Of a DNA stretch of 64,000 nt, positions 8,488 through 16,899 are shown piece after piece (the stretch's first letter is position 1; each line of letters begins with the position of its first letter). The notes under the pieces were generated by a model. The model had not been told where the DNA came from, made no database searches, and saw nothing but the letters and a program-made list of their open reading frames with translations. Source of the DNA: SIG440 sp045586925 (lineage in GTDB: Bacteria > Bacillota > Clostridia > Monoglobales > Monoglobaceae). A program made the position numbers and the translations under genes. The stretch spans positions 1-64,000 of the forward strand of contig JAZNBG010000030.1 in the NCBI GenBank assembly GCA_045586925.1, given 5' to 3'.

Positions 8488-9294
8488 TTATTTGTTAAGC
8501 TGCTCCATAACCTTCTTAGTAATCATTGCAACCAGTTCCGCATCGTCGCCGGCACTTTCCTTGCCACAAGTGCAAGCACCGCCGCAACCGTGGCAGCTTG
8601 CTTTACCTTCCTTTGCGTTGGGGCAAAGATTTGCAGGATGCTTTCCTGGCAGACCCATCTGTCTTCTGATTTCATAAAGTCTTTCAATCTGTTCTTTTGA
8701 GAATTCCTGAGGTGTGCCTATCTGAGATGAGAGATAGAGCAATTCTGCATAGAATTCAAGTGATTCCATCTTGTGATAAGCCGCAAGAAGTGAATCAGAA
8801 TATGCAAGAGCACCATGGTTTTCAAGAAGAACTGCATCAAAATAGGGAAGGTATTCTTCCACTGCATCGGGAATTTCCATTGTTGAAGGTGTTCCGTACT
8901 TTGCAAGGGGAACACAGCCGAGAGCGATAACAGCTTCAGGCATAATGGGCTGTGTCAACGCTTTACCTGCAATAGCATAGCTTGTTGCATAGATAGGATG
9001 AGCATGAACAACCGCCTTAACGTCGGGACGCTTCTTATAAACTCTCATATGCATCTTGATTTCAGAAGAAGGCTTAAATCCCTTGTTTGCCTGAATAACG
9101 TTGCCATCAGCATCAACCTTACAGATATATTCGGGTGTCATAAAACCCTTACTTACGCCTGTAGGTGTGCAGAGGAATTCATTATCAGAGATTTTTACTG
9201 AGATGTTACCATCATTTGCAGCAACCATTCTTCTGTCATAAATTCTTTTACCAATGTCACAGATTTGTTTTTTGATTTCGTATTCTGACATCAT
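8488..9294 (-). CDS. Class II aldolase (fuculose/rhamnulose-1-phosphate type) with C-terminal targeting helix
   Basis: Predicted to split L-fuculose-1-phosphate or L-rhamnulose-1-phosphate to DHAP and L-lactaldehyde. The start is ATG 9294 (or 9291), after AGGAG. Counting from 9291, zinc ligands are H96, H98 (HAHP) and H159 (ENHG), with the catalytic-type Glu at SSE (77). Canonical FucA ends near residue 215; this protein has a further 50 residues with a Cys-rich patch (C223, C233, C236, C240, C242) and a final amphipathic helix (DAELVAMITKKVMEQLNK) like an encapsulation peptide. It is the first gene after the internal promoter. An aldolase inside a glycyl-radical locus is the mark of GRM5. 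Confidence 0.9.
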   Translation of the reverse strand: MMSEYEIKKQICDIGKRIYDRRMVAANDGNISVKISDNEFLCTPTGVSKGFMTPEYICKVDADGNVIQANKGFKPSSEIKMHMRVYKKRPDVKAVVHAHPIYATSYAIAGKALTQPIMPEAVIALGCVPLAKYGTPSTMEIPDAVEEYLPYFDAVLLENHGALAYSDSLLAAYHKMESLEFYAELLYLSSQIGTPQEFSKEQIERLYEIRRQMGLPGKHPANLCPNAKEGKASCHGCGGACTCGKESAGDDAELVAMITKKVMEQLNK

Positions 9295-9367
9295 AATAAT
9301 GACTCTCCTTTTATATGTAAGATTTATTAATTTACTTGTTAAAATTTTGGCATTCTGCCTTACTTTA

Positions 9368-9396
9368 ATATTACCACTAATATATGCTAGTGTCAA
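9368..9396 (-). promoter_or_regulatory. Sigma-A promoter for the aldolase-to-deoR gene set
   Basis: On the minus strand TTGACA (9396-9391), a 17-base spacer and TAATAT (9373-9368) form a near-consensus promoter. Transcription should start near 9361, leaving a leader of about 65 bases before the aldolase ATG. It separates the aldolase and downstream genes from the dehydratase/activase unit. Confidence 0.85.
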
Positions 9397-9432
9397 TAGT
9401 TTTTTGTGATTTTTTGTTTGTTTTTGTTGTTT

Positions 9433-9882
9433 TTATCTAAATTTTTGTGGTTTTCTGTCTTCTGCCAGATAATCTATCAGTTCCTGGATACCCTCGCCAG
9501 TGGTTGAAGCAACAAAGAAAATCTTTTTGCAACCCGCAAGTTCAAGCCACGACGCCGCCTTTTGCGGCTCTGCATCGGGCTGGTCAATCTGGGTGACAAT
9601 CCCAATAACCTCGCGGTTTACCTGCGCCGTACAGCAAGGCGGATACAGTGAATACTGTTCTCTTGCGCTGAGGAGCAGTCCAACTACGTCTGCCTCATAG
9701 GAGTAGAGTGCCAATGCTCTGCCCAAGATTTTATTTTCAGCATATTCGCCGGGGGTATCAATCAAAATATCATGATAGTTTATGTACTGGGTTTTGTGAT
9801 AACCAATCTTTTCGCCTTTAAGAGCTTGGGTAAGTGTGGTTTTACCGCACTCGCTTCTGCCCACAAGTATCATCTTTTTCAT
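9433..9882 (-). CDS. EutP/PduV-like small GTPase
   Basis: A 149-residue P-loop protein. Walker A is GRSECGKT (residues 8-15), a DTPGE switch motif and TQID (G4-type) follow. EutP/PduV proteins accompany microcompartments; PduV has been tied to compartment positioning, and some EutP proteins to acetate kinase activity. It ends before the internal promoter and directly follows the permuted BMC gene, with one base between them. The role in this locus is inferred from family only. Confidence 0.88.
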   Translation of the reverse strand: MKKMILVGRSECGKTTLTQALKGEKIGYHKTQYINYHDILIDTPGEYAENKILGRALALYSYEADVVGLLLSAREQYSLYPPCCTAQVNREVIGIVTQIDQPDAEPQKAASWLELAGCKKIFFVASTTGEGIQELIDYLAEDRKPQKFR

Positions 9883-9883
9883 A

Positions 9884-10258
9884 TTATGTTCTTGTGATGG
9901 GGCAAACAGTAAAGCCTAAGGTTTCCTGTGAATAGTCACAAAGCGCTTTAAGTGCCGCCTCAACCTCCGAAACTGTTCCTGTTACGATAAGTGTTCCGCT
10001 GAAACGGTCAACAAAACCGATTTCTGCACCGGACGCCTTCATAGCAATGTCTGCCGCAATGATTGCAGTTTCTGCAGGTGACATAGTTACTATCCCTATG
10101 GCCGCCTTTGAATAATCAATTGCAGGATCCAACCCCAGTTTTTTATAGAGAATTCTGTCAGGATTTGCAATGATATGAGCAAGTGTAATCTGCTTGCCGG
10201 GAACAAGTTCCTGAATAATTCTCATTCTGTCAGAAAAATCCATAATATTGTCTGCCAT
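9884..10258 (-). CDS. Circularly permuted BMC-H shell protein (EutS/PduU-like)
   Basis: A 124-residue BMC protein with the permuted order of EutS and PduU: an N-terminal strand/loop segment (RIIQELVPGKQITLAHIIANP) that in those proteins forms a beta-barrel over the pore, then the main BMC fold (AAIGIVTMSPAETAIIAADIAMKASGAEIGF). It lies three bases after the activase gene and one base before the GTPase gene, so translation is probably coupled. PduU and PduV are also neighbours in pdu operons. Confidence 0.92.
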   Translation of the reverse strand: MADNIMDFSDRMRIIQELVPGKQITLAHIIANPDRILYKKLGLDPAIDYSKAAIGIVTMSPAETAIIAADIAMKASGAEIGFVDRFSGTLIVTGTVSEVEAALKALCDYSQETLGFTVCPITRT

Positions 10259-10261
10259 CCG

Positions 10262-11053
10262 TTAACCTCCTATCTTACAGGTAAGTCCTGTTTCTTCCAC
10301 TACTTTTTTGAGTTTTTGAATATGCTCTGCAGGAATCAAATCAATTCCGTGCATTTCATAGGTTCTTCCAAGACCCTTGTACTTATCCTCACCCAGTCTG
10401 TGATATGGCAAAAGGTGAAGCTCTTCAACAGTCTTAAGGCTTTTGGTAAATTCCGCAATGTCACGTATCTCCTGCTCGGTATCATTAAAGGTAGGGATAA
10501 CCGGCACACGGATTATAAGCTTTTTAGCATCAGCCGCAAGACGCTTTGCATTCTCTAAAATAAGCTCGTTGGGCTGAGTTGTAAACTGCTTGTGCTTTTG
10601 ACTGTTTATGTGTTTTATATCCATAAGATATAAATCAAGGTAAGGAAGAAGCTTTTGAATTTTGTCATACCCTGCGCAAGCTGTGGATTCAAGAGCGGTG
10701 TTAATCCCCTTTTCCTTGCACGCCCGAAGAATTGCCGCTGCAAAATCGGGCTGCGCCAGAGATTCGCCGCCTGACAAGGTGACTCCGCCGCCGCTGCGAC
10801 GATAATATATTCTGTCCTTTTCGATATCTGTCATAAGCTCTGCCACGGTAACGTCACGTCCCATAACCTTTTCCTTACCGTCAACGAGCATTGTTTCAAT
10901 CTCTCGTTTCTGGGATTCGGGGTTGCAACACCATTTGCATCTTAAAAAGCAACCCTTAAGAAAGATTATTGTACGCACGCCTGGCCCGTCATGAACAGAA
11001 AATCGCTGGATATCAAATATCCTTCCCGTTGTGTTTAAGTAATCGTTGTTCAT
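10262..11053 (-). CDS. Glycyl-radical enzyme activase (radical SAM)
   Basis: A 263-residue radical SAM enzyme that would put the glycyl radical on the dehydratase encoded upstream. The SAM-cluster motif is C35-x3-C39-x2-C42 (GCFLRCKWC), and GGGVTLSGGES follows at about residue 90. Most dehydratase and decarboxylase activases carry an extra ferredoxin-like insert with two Cys clusters just after this motif. Here the insert is short and contains no Cys, so the protein resembles pyruvate formate-lyase activase in architecture. It must receive an electron from a flavodoxin, ferredoxin or the PduS-like protein. Confidence 0.93.
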   Translation of the reverse strand: MNNDYLNTTGRIFDIQRFSVHDGPGVRTIIFLKGCFLRCKWCCNPESQKREIETMLVDGKEKVMGRDVTVAELMTDIEKDRIYYRRSGGGVTLSGGESLAQPDFAAAILRACKEKGINTALESTACAGYDKIQKLLPYLDLYLMDIKHINSQKHKQFTTQPNELILENAKRLAADAKKLIIRVPVIPTFNDTEQEIRDIAEFTKSLKTVEELHLLPYHRLGEDKYKGLGRTYEMHGIDLIPAEHIQKLKKVVEETGLTCKIGG

Positions 11054-11063
11054 TTATGTGTCC

Positions 11064-11218
11064 TTTCTCCGTTACCAAAACGGAGGAAAATTGTTCAGAT
11101 TGTGCGATATGCCGTAAGACCGTGATAAATTTTTGCAGATTGTGCAATTGACCGATTGACGTGTACTATGTGTACACAAATGAGGTCAATTGTGCAAGAT
11201 GCGGAAATTTAGCCGGTA
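11064..11218 (-). promoter_or_regulatory. Structured spacer between dehydratase and activase genes
   Basis: This 155-base spacer holds several structures. CAATTGACC (11145-11153) pairs with GGTCAATTG (11184-11192), and inside it GTGTAC (11161-11166) pairs with GTACAC (11172-11177). A further stem, CTCCGTT (11067-11073) and AACGGAG (11079-11085), stands next to the activase SD. CAGATTGTGC is repeated exactly 40 bases apart (11096 and 11136). I see no U-tract after the large stem. A role in mRNA processing or in keeping activase below dehydratase levels is inference. Confidence 0.6.
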
Positions 11219-13747
11219 TTAGAAGCCTTTCTGTTCTGTTCGATTTATAATATCATCCTGCAAAGACTTTGAAAGTGTTGTAAACAGTGCACTGTAGCCG
11301 GCAACACGAACAACCAAGCCCTTGTATTTTTCGGGGTTCTTCTGTGCCTCGATAAGTGTTTCACGGCTTACTACGTTGAACTGTACATGACTTCCCTTCT
11401 GGTCAAAGTATCCTCTTATCAACGCAACAAAGCTCTCGAGTCCTGCTGCTCCCTCTAAAGCGGAGGGATGGAATTTCATATTAAAGAGAGTTCCATTTGA
11501 TGCAATATAATGGTCAAGCTTTGCAACAGAATTAGCTGCCGCTGTAGGACCGTTTACATCTCTGCCGGCTGCAGGTGATACACCATCGGCAATAGGAGTT
11601 TTTGCAAGACGTCCGTCAGGTGTTGCACCAGTCTGTGCACCAAGAGGTACATTTGCGGATACCGGATAAAGACCTGCCTGATAAGAACCACCACGTGGGT
11701 TCTTGTACTTTTCAATAGGTTTAGTATATGTATAGGCAACATCACGGGCAAAAGCGTCAATCTCGCAATCATCGTTACCGAACTTGGGAACTTCATTGAT
11801 AAGCTCCAGAATCTTCTGGTACTTATTGCTGCCACCCTTTGAAACACCGCCTGCAACCACATTTTTATAAATCTCGGCAATCTGCTCCTCTGTTACATTT
11901 ACGCCCTTTTCAGCAAGGCCCTTCACAACCTCAATGGTAACCTTTTGTGCATCATTTGAGCTGCTGTCTGCACCAAAGTTATTTTCAAGTGCTTCTTTAA
12001 GCTCTGCAAGACTGAACTGTCGCTGTTCAAAAACAAGCTTCTTGATTGCGTACAGGGCATCTGCCATATTTGCAACACCAAAGCCCTGAGGACCGGTAAA
12101 GTTATAAACCGCACCGCCCTCCTGAACGCTCTTGCCTCTGCCGATACAATCTTCAATCATACTTGAAAGGAACGGAAGCGGTGCACGTTCCATATGTGCG
12201 AGGTCAATTGCATTGTCGGCATCAACCATAAGTTCAATCATATATTCGGTCTGTGCCTTGTATGCATCATAGAATTCGCAGAAGGTGTTCATCTCTTTAA
12301 TGTCACCTGTTTTAATACTTATCTGCTTGCCACAATCCTCACCGTTGGAGAACACAAGCTCTATAGGACGGCACATATTAAAGAATGCAGCATCATGCCA
12401 GCCATCTGTTTTACCCATCTTCTGAGGTTCAACACAACCAATAATGTTGTACTGTCTTGCATCTTCCAAAGTCAAGCCACGGCTTACAAGTGCAGGAATA
12501 ATAACCTCGTCGTTGTAGTATGCAGGAAGACCGATACCTGTACGGGTAAGTTCGCCTGCTCTGATCATAAATTCGTGAGGAGTTTTATTCCATACACGAA
12601 CAGAAAGTGACGGCTGAGGAAGCATAATATGCATTGATGCATTAATACACATAAATGACAAATCGTTGGTTGTATCAACGCCGTTTTTGTCCTGACCGCC
12701 GGCGATAAGGTTCTGGAAAAGGCTGTATCCCGCAAAGCCCTGAGCCGACGCATCATCACGCACCTTTGTAAAGCTGTTGAGTTTAATCCACACACAGTCC
12801 ATAAGCTCCTGAGCAAACTCACGTGTAATCTTTCCGTTTTTCAAATCCTTTTTGTAATAAGGATACATATAGATATCAAAACGACCGGGAGAAATTGAGT
12901 GACCGTTTGATTCTGTCTGTACAAGCATCTGTATAAACCAGAAGCTCTGGCAAGCCTCATGGAAGCTTTCTGCACCAAACTGAGGAACACGGCTGCAGTT
13001 TTTACCGATTGTTTTAAGTTCCTCGCGTCTTGTGGGGTCTGTACACTTTTCTGCCATTTCATAAGCCAGACGCGAGTATCTTTGTGCAAAAGTAATTGCC
13101 GCCTCACAGCTTTCAATAACAGCATCAAGGAAAACTCTTTTCTTTACTGCATCGCCGTCTTTGGGGTCAATTGCAGACAAAGCCGCCTTAGCCTTTTTGA
13201 TAATACCGTCATAACCAACTCTCAAAACCAAATCATAGTCAACAGTAACATGACCGATACCATTGTAAAAATAGTTTCCGGGAGTAAAGATGTTATGACT
13301 GATTGCATCAATGGTCTCGGGGCGCATATAGGATGTAGCAAGCTCACTTGTTGTCTTGCCCTTCCAGTATGCAAAAACTTCCTTAAGAGCCTTTTTAGAA
13401 TCTTCTGTCAAAACAAACGGGTCTGCCGCTCTTGTTTCAATAGTGTCAAACTCATCCTCAATCCACTGGAATGAAAATTCAGGGAAAATCTGACAGCTGC
13501 GCTGCGACTTTGTTGCACTACCAACAACAAGTTCGTCCTCGTGTATTACTATAGGAAGATTTTCCGCAATATGTCTGAAGGCTTTTGCACGACGGGTAAT
13601 CGTAGGCATACCTTCCGTATTTTTATAGGATTCGGTAAGTAAAACCGCACGTTCCACCTCGATTTCAGGAGCCTTTGCAAACAATGCATCCTTCAGGCGG
13701 TCAATACGTGGGCTTTTGGCTATATTTTCAGAATAATACTTTGCCAT
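11219..13747 (-). CDS. Glycyl-radical 1,2-propanediol dehydratase
   Basis: An 842-residue glycyl-radical enzyme. The active-site thiol is C438 in NIIGCVEPQK, followed by E440; the radical Gly is G817 in RVAGYSALFTTL. The segment GKTDGWHDAAFFN (445-457) matches glycerol/propanediol dehydratases rather than choline lyase or pyruvate formate-lyase. It would turn 1,2-propanediol into propionaldehyde without B12. An insertion of about 45-50 residues (593-641) interrupts the usual NNFG...PKFGND region and contains an encapsulation-like helix (TEEQIAEIYKNVVAGG, 619-634). It is the first gene of the locus, with its own promoter. Confidence 0.92.
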   Translation of the reverse strand: MAKYYSENIAKSPRIDRLKDALFAKAPEIEVERAVLLTESYKNTEGMPTITRRAKAFRHIAENLPIVIHEDELVVGSATKSQRSCQIFPEFSFQWIEDEFDTIETRAADPFVLTEDSKKALKEVFAYWKGKTTSELATSYMRPETIDAISHNIFTPGNYFYNGIGHVTVDYDLVLRVGYDGIIKKAKAALSAIDPKDGDAVKKRVFLDAVIESCEAAITFAQRYSRLAYEMAEKCTDPTRREELKTIGKNCSRVPQFGAESFHEACQSFWFIQMLVQTESNGHSISPGRFDIYMYPYYKKDLKNGKITREFAQELMDCVWIKLNSFTKVRDDASAQGFAGYSLFQNLIAGGQDKNGVDTTNDLSFMCINASMHIMLPQPSLSVRVWNKTPHEFMIRAGELTRTGIGLPAYYNDEVIIPALVSRGLTLEDARQYNIIGCVEPQKMGKTDGWHDAAFFNMCRPIELVFSNGEDCGKQISIKTGDIKEMNTFCEFYDAYKAQTEYMIELMVDADNAIDLAHMERAPLPFLSSMIEDCIGRGKSVQEGGAVYNFTGPQGFGVANMADALYAIKKLVFEQRQFSLAELKEALENNFGADSSSNDAQKVTIEVVKGLAEKGVNVTEEQIAEIYKNVVAGGVSKGGSNKYQKILELINEVPKFGNDDCEIDAFARDVAYTYTKPIEKYKNPRGGSYQAGLYPVSANVPLGAQTGATPDGRLAKTPIADGVSPAAGRDVNGPTAAANSVAKLDHYIASNGTLFNMKFHPSALEGAAGLESFVALIRGYFDQKGSHVQFNVVSRETLIEAQKNPEKYKGLVVRVAGYSALFTTLSKSLQDDIINRTEQKGF

Positions 13748-13799
13748 TTACGTCCTCTCCTTTCTTAAACCATACTTTTTCAGCTTTTATATTAACTCT

Positions 13800-13828
13800 A
13801 TTTTAACTCAAAAACAAAAAAATGTCAA
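13800..13828 (-). promoter_or_regulatory. Promoter of the dehydratase/activase unit
   Basis: Minus-strand TTGACA (13828-13823), 17 bases, then TAAAAT (13805-13800). The predicted start near 13793 leaves a short leader before ATG 13747. Upstream of the -35 element ATTTCAAAG occurs twice (13832-13840 and 13864-13872), 32 bases apart, close to three helical turns, which could be a regulator-binding pair. Confidence 0.8.
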
Positions 13829-13892
13829 CACATTTCAAAGAAAAAAACAGAAAATTTCCAAAAATTTCAAAGAAAACTGGCTGAATATATGA

Positions 13893-13927
13893 AAAAAGCG
13901 TAAATCCGCTTAAGACCTACGCTTTTT
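13893..13927 (-). terminator. Intrinsic terminator after trkH
   Basis: AAAAAGCGTA (13893-13902) pairs with TACGCTTTTT (13918-13927); on the minus strand the stem is followed by a run of U. It lies four bases beyond the trkH stop codon and separates the Trk operon from the microcompartment locus. Confidence 0.85.
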
Positions 13928-13931
13928 GTAA

Positions 13932-15368
13932 TCATCTTTTCCAAGTATGACGTGAAAATAACACTAACATCGGGAATATTTCCAATCTGCCTATTATCAT
14001 CGCCAATGATAATATAAAGGTAGAAAAAGGTGAATACACCGAAAAATTTGCCATTGGACCCACAGCCTCAAGACCGGGACCAATATTGCTGAGTGTTGCC
14101 ACAATAGCAGTAAAATTCGATGTGAAATCAAGATTGTCAAAACTGATTAAAACCAGTATCGCCGCAAATATAAGCATATATGCTACAAAAAACACATTAA
14201 CTCCACGCAGCGTTTCATGTTCAAGTGGTTTGCCGTTAAGCTTAACCTTAATTGTGGATTTCGGATGTGCCAGAACCTTTATTTCTTTTACAATACTCTT
14301 AAACAGAATTACTATTCTTGATACCTTTATTCCGCCGCCGGTACTTCCTGCACAGGCTCCGCAGAACATCAGCAGCACAAGAATTGTTTTTGAAAGCTGC
14401 GGCCATAAATTAAAATCCACCGTTGAATATCCCGTTGTAGTTATAATTGACGACACCTGAAAAGCACTGTGCCTGAGAGCCTGTCCCTGACTTGTGAAAG
14501 AGCCTTGGATATTAAAGAAAATAATAGCCACAGATGCCGCAACAATCCCCAGATATATCCATACCTCCTCCATTTTTAAGGCAGTTTTTATCTTGCGCAT
14601 AAGGAGCAGATAATAAAACGAAAAATCTATACCGCAAAGGATCATAAATATAGTAATTACAATCTGAATATAAGAAGAATATCCTGAGATGCCTGCATTA
14701 GTAATTCCAAAACCACCTGTGCCAACCGTACCAAATGTCAGGGTTGAAGCCTCAAACCAATCAAGACCTCCTATCATCAGAAGAACAATTTCAATGGCCG
14801 TAAAGCCCAGATAAATTCCGTATAGGATTTTTGCGGTACTCCTCACCCTTGGCACCAGCTTGCCAACCGAATGTCCCGGACTTTCTGCCCTGATAAGATG
14901 CAAATTGCTGCCACCGGACATAGGCAACAGTGCAACAAGAAACACCAGAACACCCATACCACCAATCCAGTGTGTAAAACTGCGCCAAAAAGCCAAAGAC
15001 TTTGGCAAAGCATCAACATCCGTCAGAATTGACGCACCTGTTGTCGTAAAACCCGATGCTGTTTCAAAAAAAGCATCAATAAAGCTTGGAATACTGCCCG
15101 AGAGTATAAATGGCAATGCACCAAAAATACTCATTGTAATCCAACTAAGTGCAACCGCCACGAACCCCTCCTTGGCAAACATATTCTTATCTTTGGGTTT
15201 TGAAACAATAAGGGGCAATCCCACAATCAAACATATCGCAATGCAAACAGGGAAAACCCACTTGATCTGCTCGTCATATATCAACGAACATAAAAACGGA
15301 AGCACCATAGCCGCTGCCTCTATATTCAGCACGCAGCCCAATACATAAGTAATTATTCTGTAGTTCAT
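13932..15368 (-). CDS. trkH: Trk-type potassium uptake membrane protein TrkH/KtrB
   Basis: A 478-residue membrane protein with the four pore repeats of the TrkH/KtrB family. Selectivity-filter segments are visible as TTTGAS, TVGTGGFG, TTTGYST and SNIGPG. It forms the K+ pathway and works with the cytosolic regulator TrkA encoded just upstream in the same operon (11 bases between genes). Several hydrophobic helices run along the whole length, and there is no cleavable signal peptide. Confidence 0.95.
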   Translation of the reverse strand: MNYRIITYVLGCVLNIEAAAMVLPFLCSLIYDEQIKWVFPVCIAICLIVGLPLIVSKPKDKNMFAKEGFVAVALSWITMSIFGALPFILSGSIPSFIDAFFETASGFTTTGASILTDVDALPKSLAFWRSFTHWIGGMGVLVFLVALLPMSGGSNLHLIRAESPGHSVGKLVPRVRSTAKILYGIYLGFTAIEIVLLMIGGLDWFEASTLTFGTVGTGGFGITNAGISGYSSYIQIVITIFMILCGIDFSFYYLLLMRKIKTALKMEEVWIYLGIVAASVAIIFFNIQGSFTSQGQALRHSAFQVSSIITTTGYSTVDFNLWPQLSKTILVLLMFCGACAGSTGGGIKVSRIVILFKSIVKEIKVLAHPKSTIKVKLNGKPLEHETLRGVNVFFVAYMLIFAAILVLISFDNLDFTSNFTAIVATLSNIGPGLEAVGPMANFSVYSPFSTFILSLAMIIGRLEIFPMLVLFSRHTWKR

Positions 15369-15379
15369 AATTCTTTTCC

Positions 15380-16747
15380 TTATACTTGTTCGAGAATATC
15401 GCTTATATCCTTAAAGCCTTTATGTGTAGTTACGATAATAACCGTATCGCCCGGCAAAATAACATCCTTACCGCGGGGAGTAATGATTGTTCCCTGACGG
15501 TTTATGCTTGCAATCAGAATTTCAGGTTTCAAGGACAAACTTTCAATTTTCTTGTTCGAAATAGGCGAACCTTCAACAATTCTGAACTCCAGTGCTTCTG
15601 CCTTGCCGTCAAGCACATAATGCATTGTTTCAATATTGCTGCCAATAGAATTGTTTTTGGCACGCACAAAACGCACAATGTATTCCGCCGTAATGTCCTT
15701 GGGATAAATAATTGTATCAAGGCCAAGGTTGCGTATAACTTCGTCATAGCCAATACGGTTTATTTTTGTAATCACCTTGCCGCCGGTTTTTGTCTTAGCA
15801 TACAGCGACAGCATTACATTTTCTTCGTCAATGTTGGTTAGTGCAACAAACGATTCTGCATTTTCAATCCCTTCTTCAAGAAGAAGACGATTTTCCGTTC
15901 CGTCAGCATTAATAATAGAAGCCTTTGGAATGAGGCTGCACAAAAATTCTGCACGTTGGGGATTTTGCTCAATAATCTTGACATCAATACCCGATTTAAT
16001 AAGGTTGTGAGCAAGATATACCGCAGTTGTTCCGCCGCCCACTATCATACAATCTTTAACCTTATTTGTTTTAATCCCGATTTTCTTAATAAAATGGGCT
16101 GCATCCCTAATCGTGGCAACAATACTGATAAAATCTCCCTCTTTAAGCAGAAAATTACCACCTGGAATAAATGCATCATCATTACGCTCTACACCACAAA
16201 TCAAGATGTCACAGTTCAGCTTACTGCTGATATCAACCACTTTAAGATTGCACAGAGGCGAATCTTTCTGGATTTTAAATTTCAGGATTTCAACTCTGCC
16301 CTTTGCAAAGGTATCAATCTGAATTGCAGAAGGAAATCTAAGAGCTCTTGCCATTTCAGTGGCAGCAGTAAGCTCAGGATTAATTACCATATCAAGACCC
16401 AATTCTTCCTTGATAAGGTGAATTTCTTTGTTATATTCCGGGTTTCGTACTCGGGCAATGGTACTGCAATTACTATTTATTTTTCTTGCGATAAGGCACG
16501 TAAGCAGATTAAGTTCATCAGAGCCGGTAACCGCAATAAGAATGTCGGTTTCCTCAATTCCTGCCTCACTTAAAACCTCAAGGCTGGCACCGCTACCCGA
16601 AACACCCATTACATCATAAGTGTTAACCGTGTCCTGAAGAACATTATGCTTTACATCCACAACGGTAATATTATGATTTTCTTCACGACTAAGGCGTTCA
16701 ACCAGCTTTTCGCCGACCTTGCCTGCGCCAACAATAATAATATTCAT
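15380..16747 (-). CDS. trkA: Trk potassium transport regulatory protein TrkA
   Basis: A 455-residue cytosolic protein made of two RCK units, each with a Rossmann nucleotide-binding domain (IVGAGKVGEKLVERL at the start; MIVGGGTTAVYLAHNL near residue 225) and a TrkA-C domain. Such proteins gate TrkH in response to NAD(H)/ATP or c-di-AMP. It is the first gene of a two-gene operon with trkH and has a clear promoter upstream. Confidence 0.95.
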   Translation of the reverse strand: MNIIIVGAGKVGEKLVERLSREENHNITVVDVKHNVLQDTVNTYDVMGVSGSGASLEVLSEAGIEETDILIAVTGSDELNLLTCLIARKINSNCSTIARVRNPEYNKEIHLIKEELGLDMVINPELTAATEMARALRFPSAIQIDTFAKGRVEILKFKIQKDSPLCNLKVVDISSKLNCDILICGVERNDDAFIPGGNFLLKEGDFISIVATIRDAAHFIKKIGIKTNKVKDCMIVGGGTTAVYLAHNLIKSGIDVKIIEQNPQRAEFLCSLIPKASIINADGTENRLLLEEGIENAESFVALTNIDEENVMLSLYAKTKTGGKVITKINRIGYDEVIRNLGLDTIIYPKDITAEYIVRFVRAKNNSIGSNIETMHYVLDGKAEALEFRIVEGSPISNKKIESLSLKPEILIASINRQGTIITPRGKDVILPGDTVIIVTTHKGFKDISDILEQV

Positions 16748-16796
16748 ATATCCTATCTCCGTATTTCACAGTATTATAATCAAAATAACCAACCTA

Positions 16797-16825
16797 AGTA
16801 TAGCAAATTTCCCATTTAAAGTCAA
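16797..16825 (-). promoter_or_regulatory. Promoter of trkA-trkH
   Basis: Minus-strand TTGACT (16825-16820), 17-base spacer, TATACT (16802-16797), placed about 50 bases upstream of the trkA ATG. Confidence 0.75.
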
Positions 16826-16838
16826 CACTAATAAACTA

Positions 16839-16884
16839 AAGAAATCATAACCACCAGCAAATGCAACAGTAGTTATGATTTCTT
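16839..16884 (-). terminator. Terminator after the membrane-protein gene
   Basis: AAGAAATCATAAC (16839-16851) pairs over 13 bases with GTTATGATTTCTT (16872-16884). On the minus strand it follows the stop of the gene at 16900, so it should end the lipid kinase/membrane-protein operon; the U-tract is short. Confidence 0.7.
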
Positions 16885-16899
16885 ATTATCCGTGTTTTT

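Noticed and set aside
9397..9432. T-rich stretch after the GTPase gene as a terminator
   Set aside because: It is T-rich only on the plus strand and forms no stem; on the transcribed strand it is A-rich.
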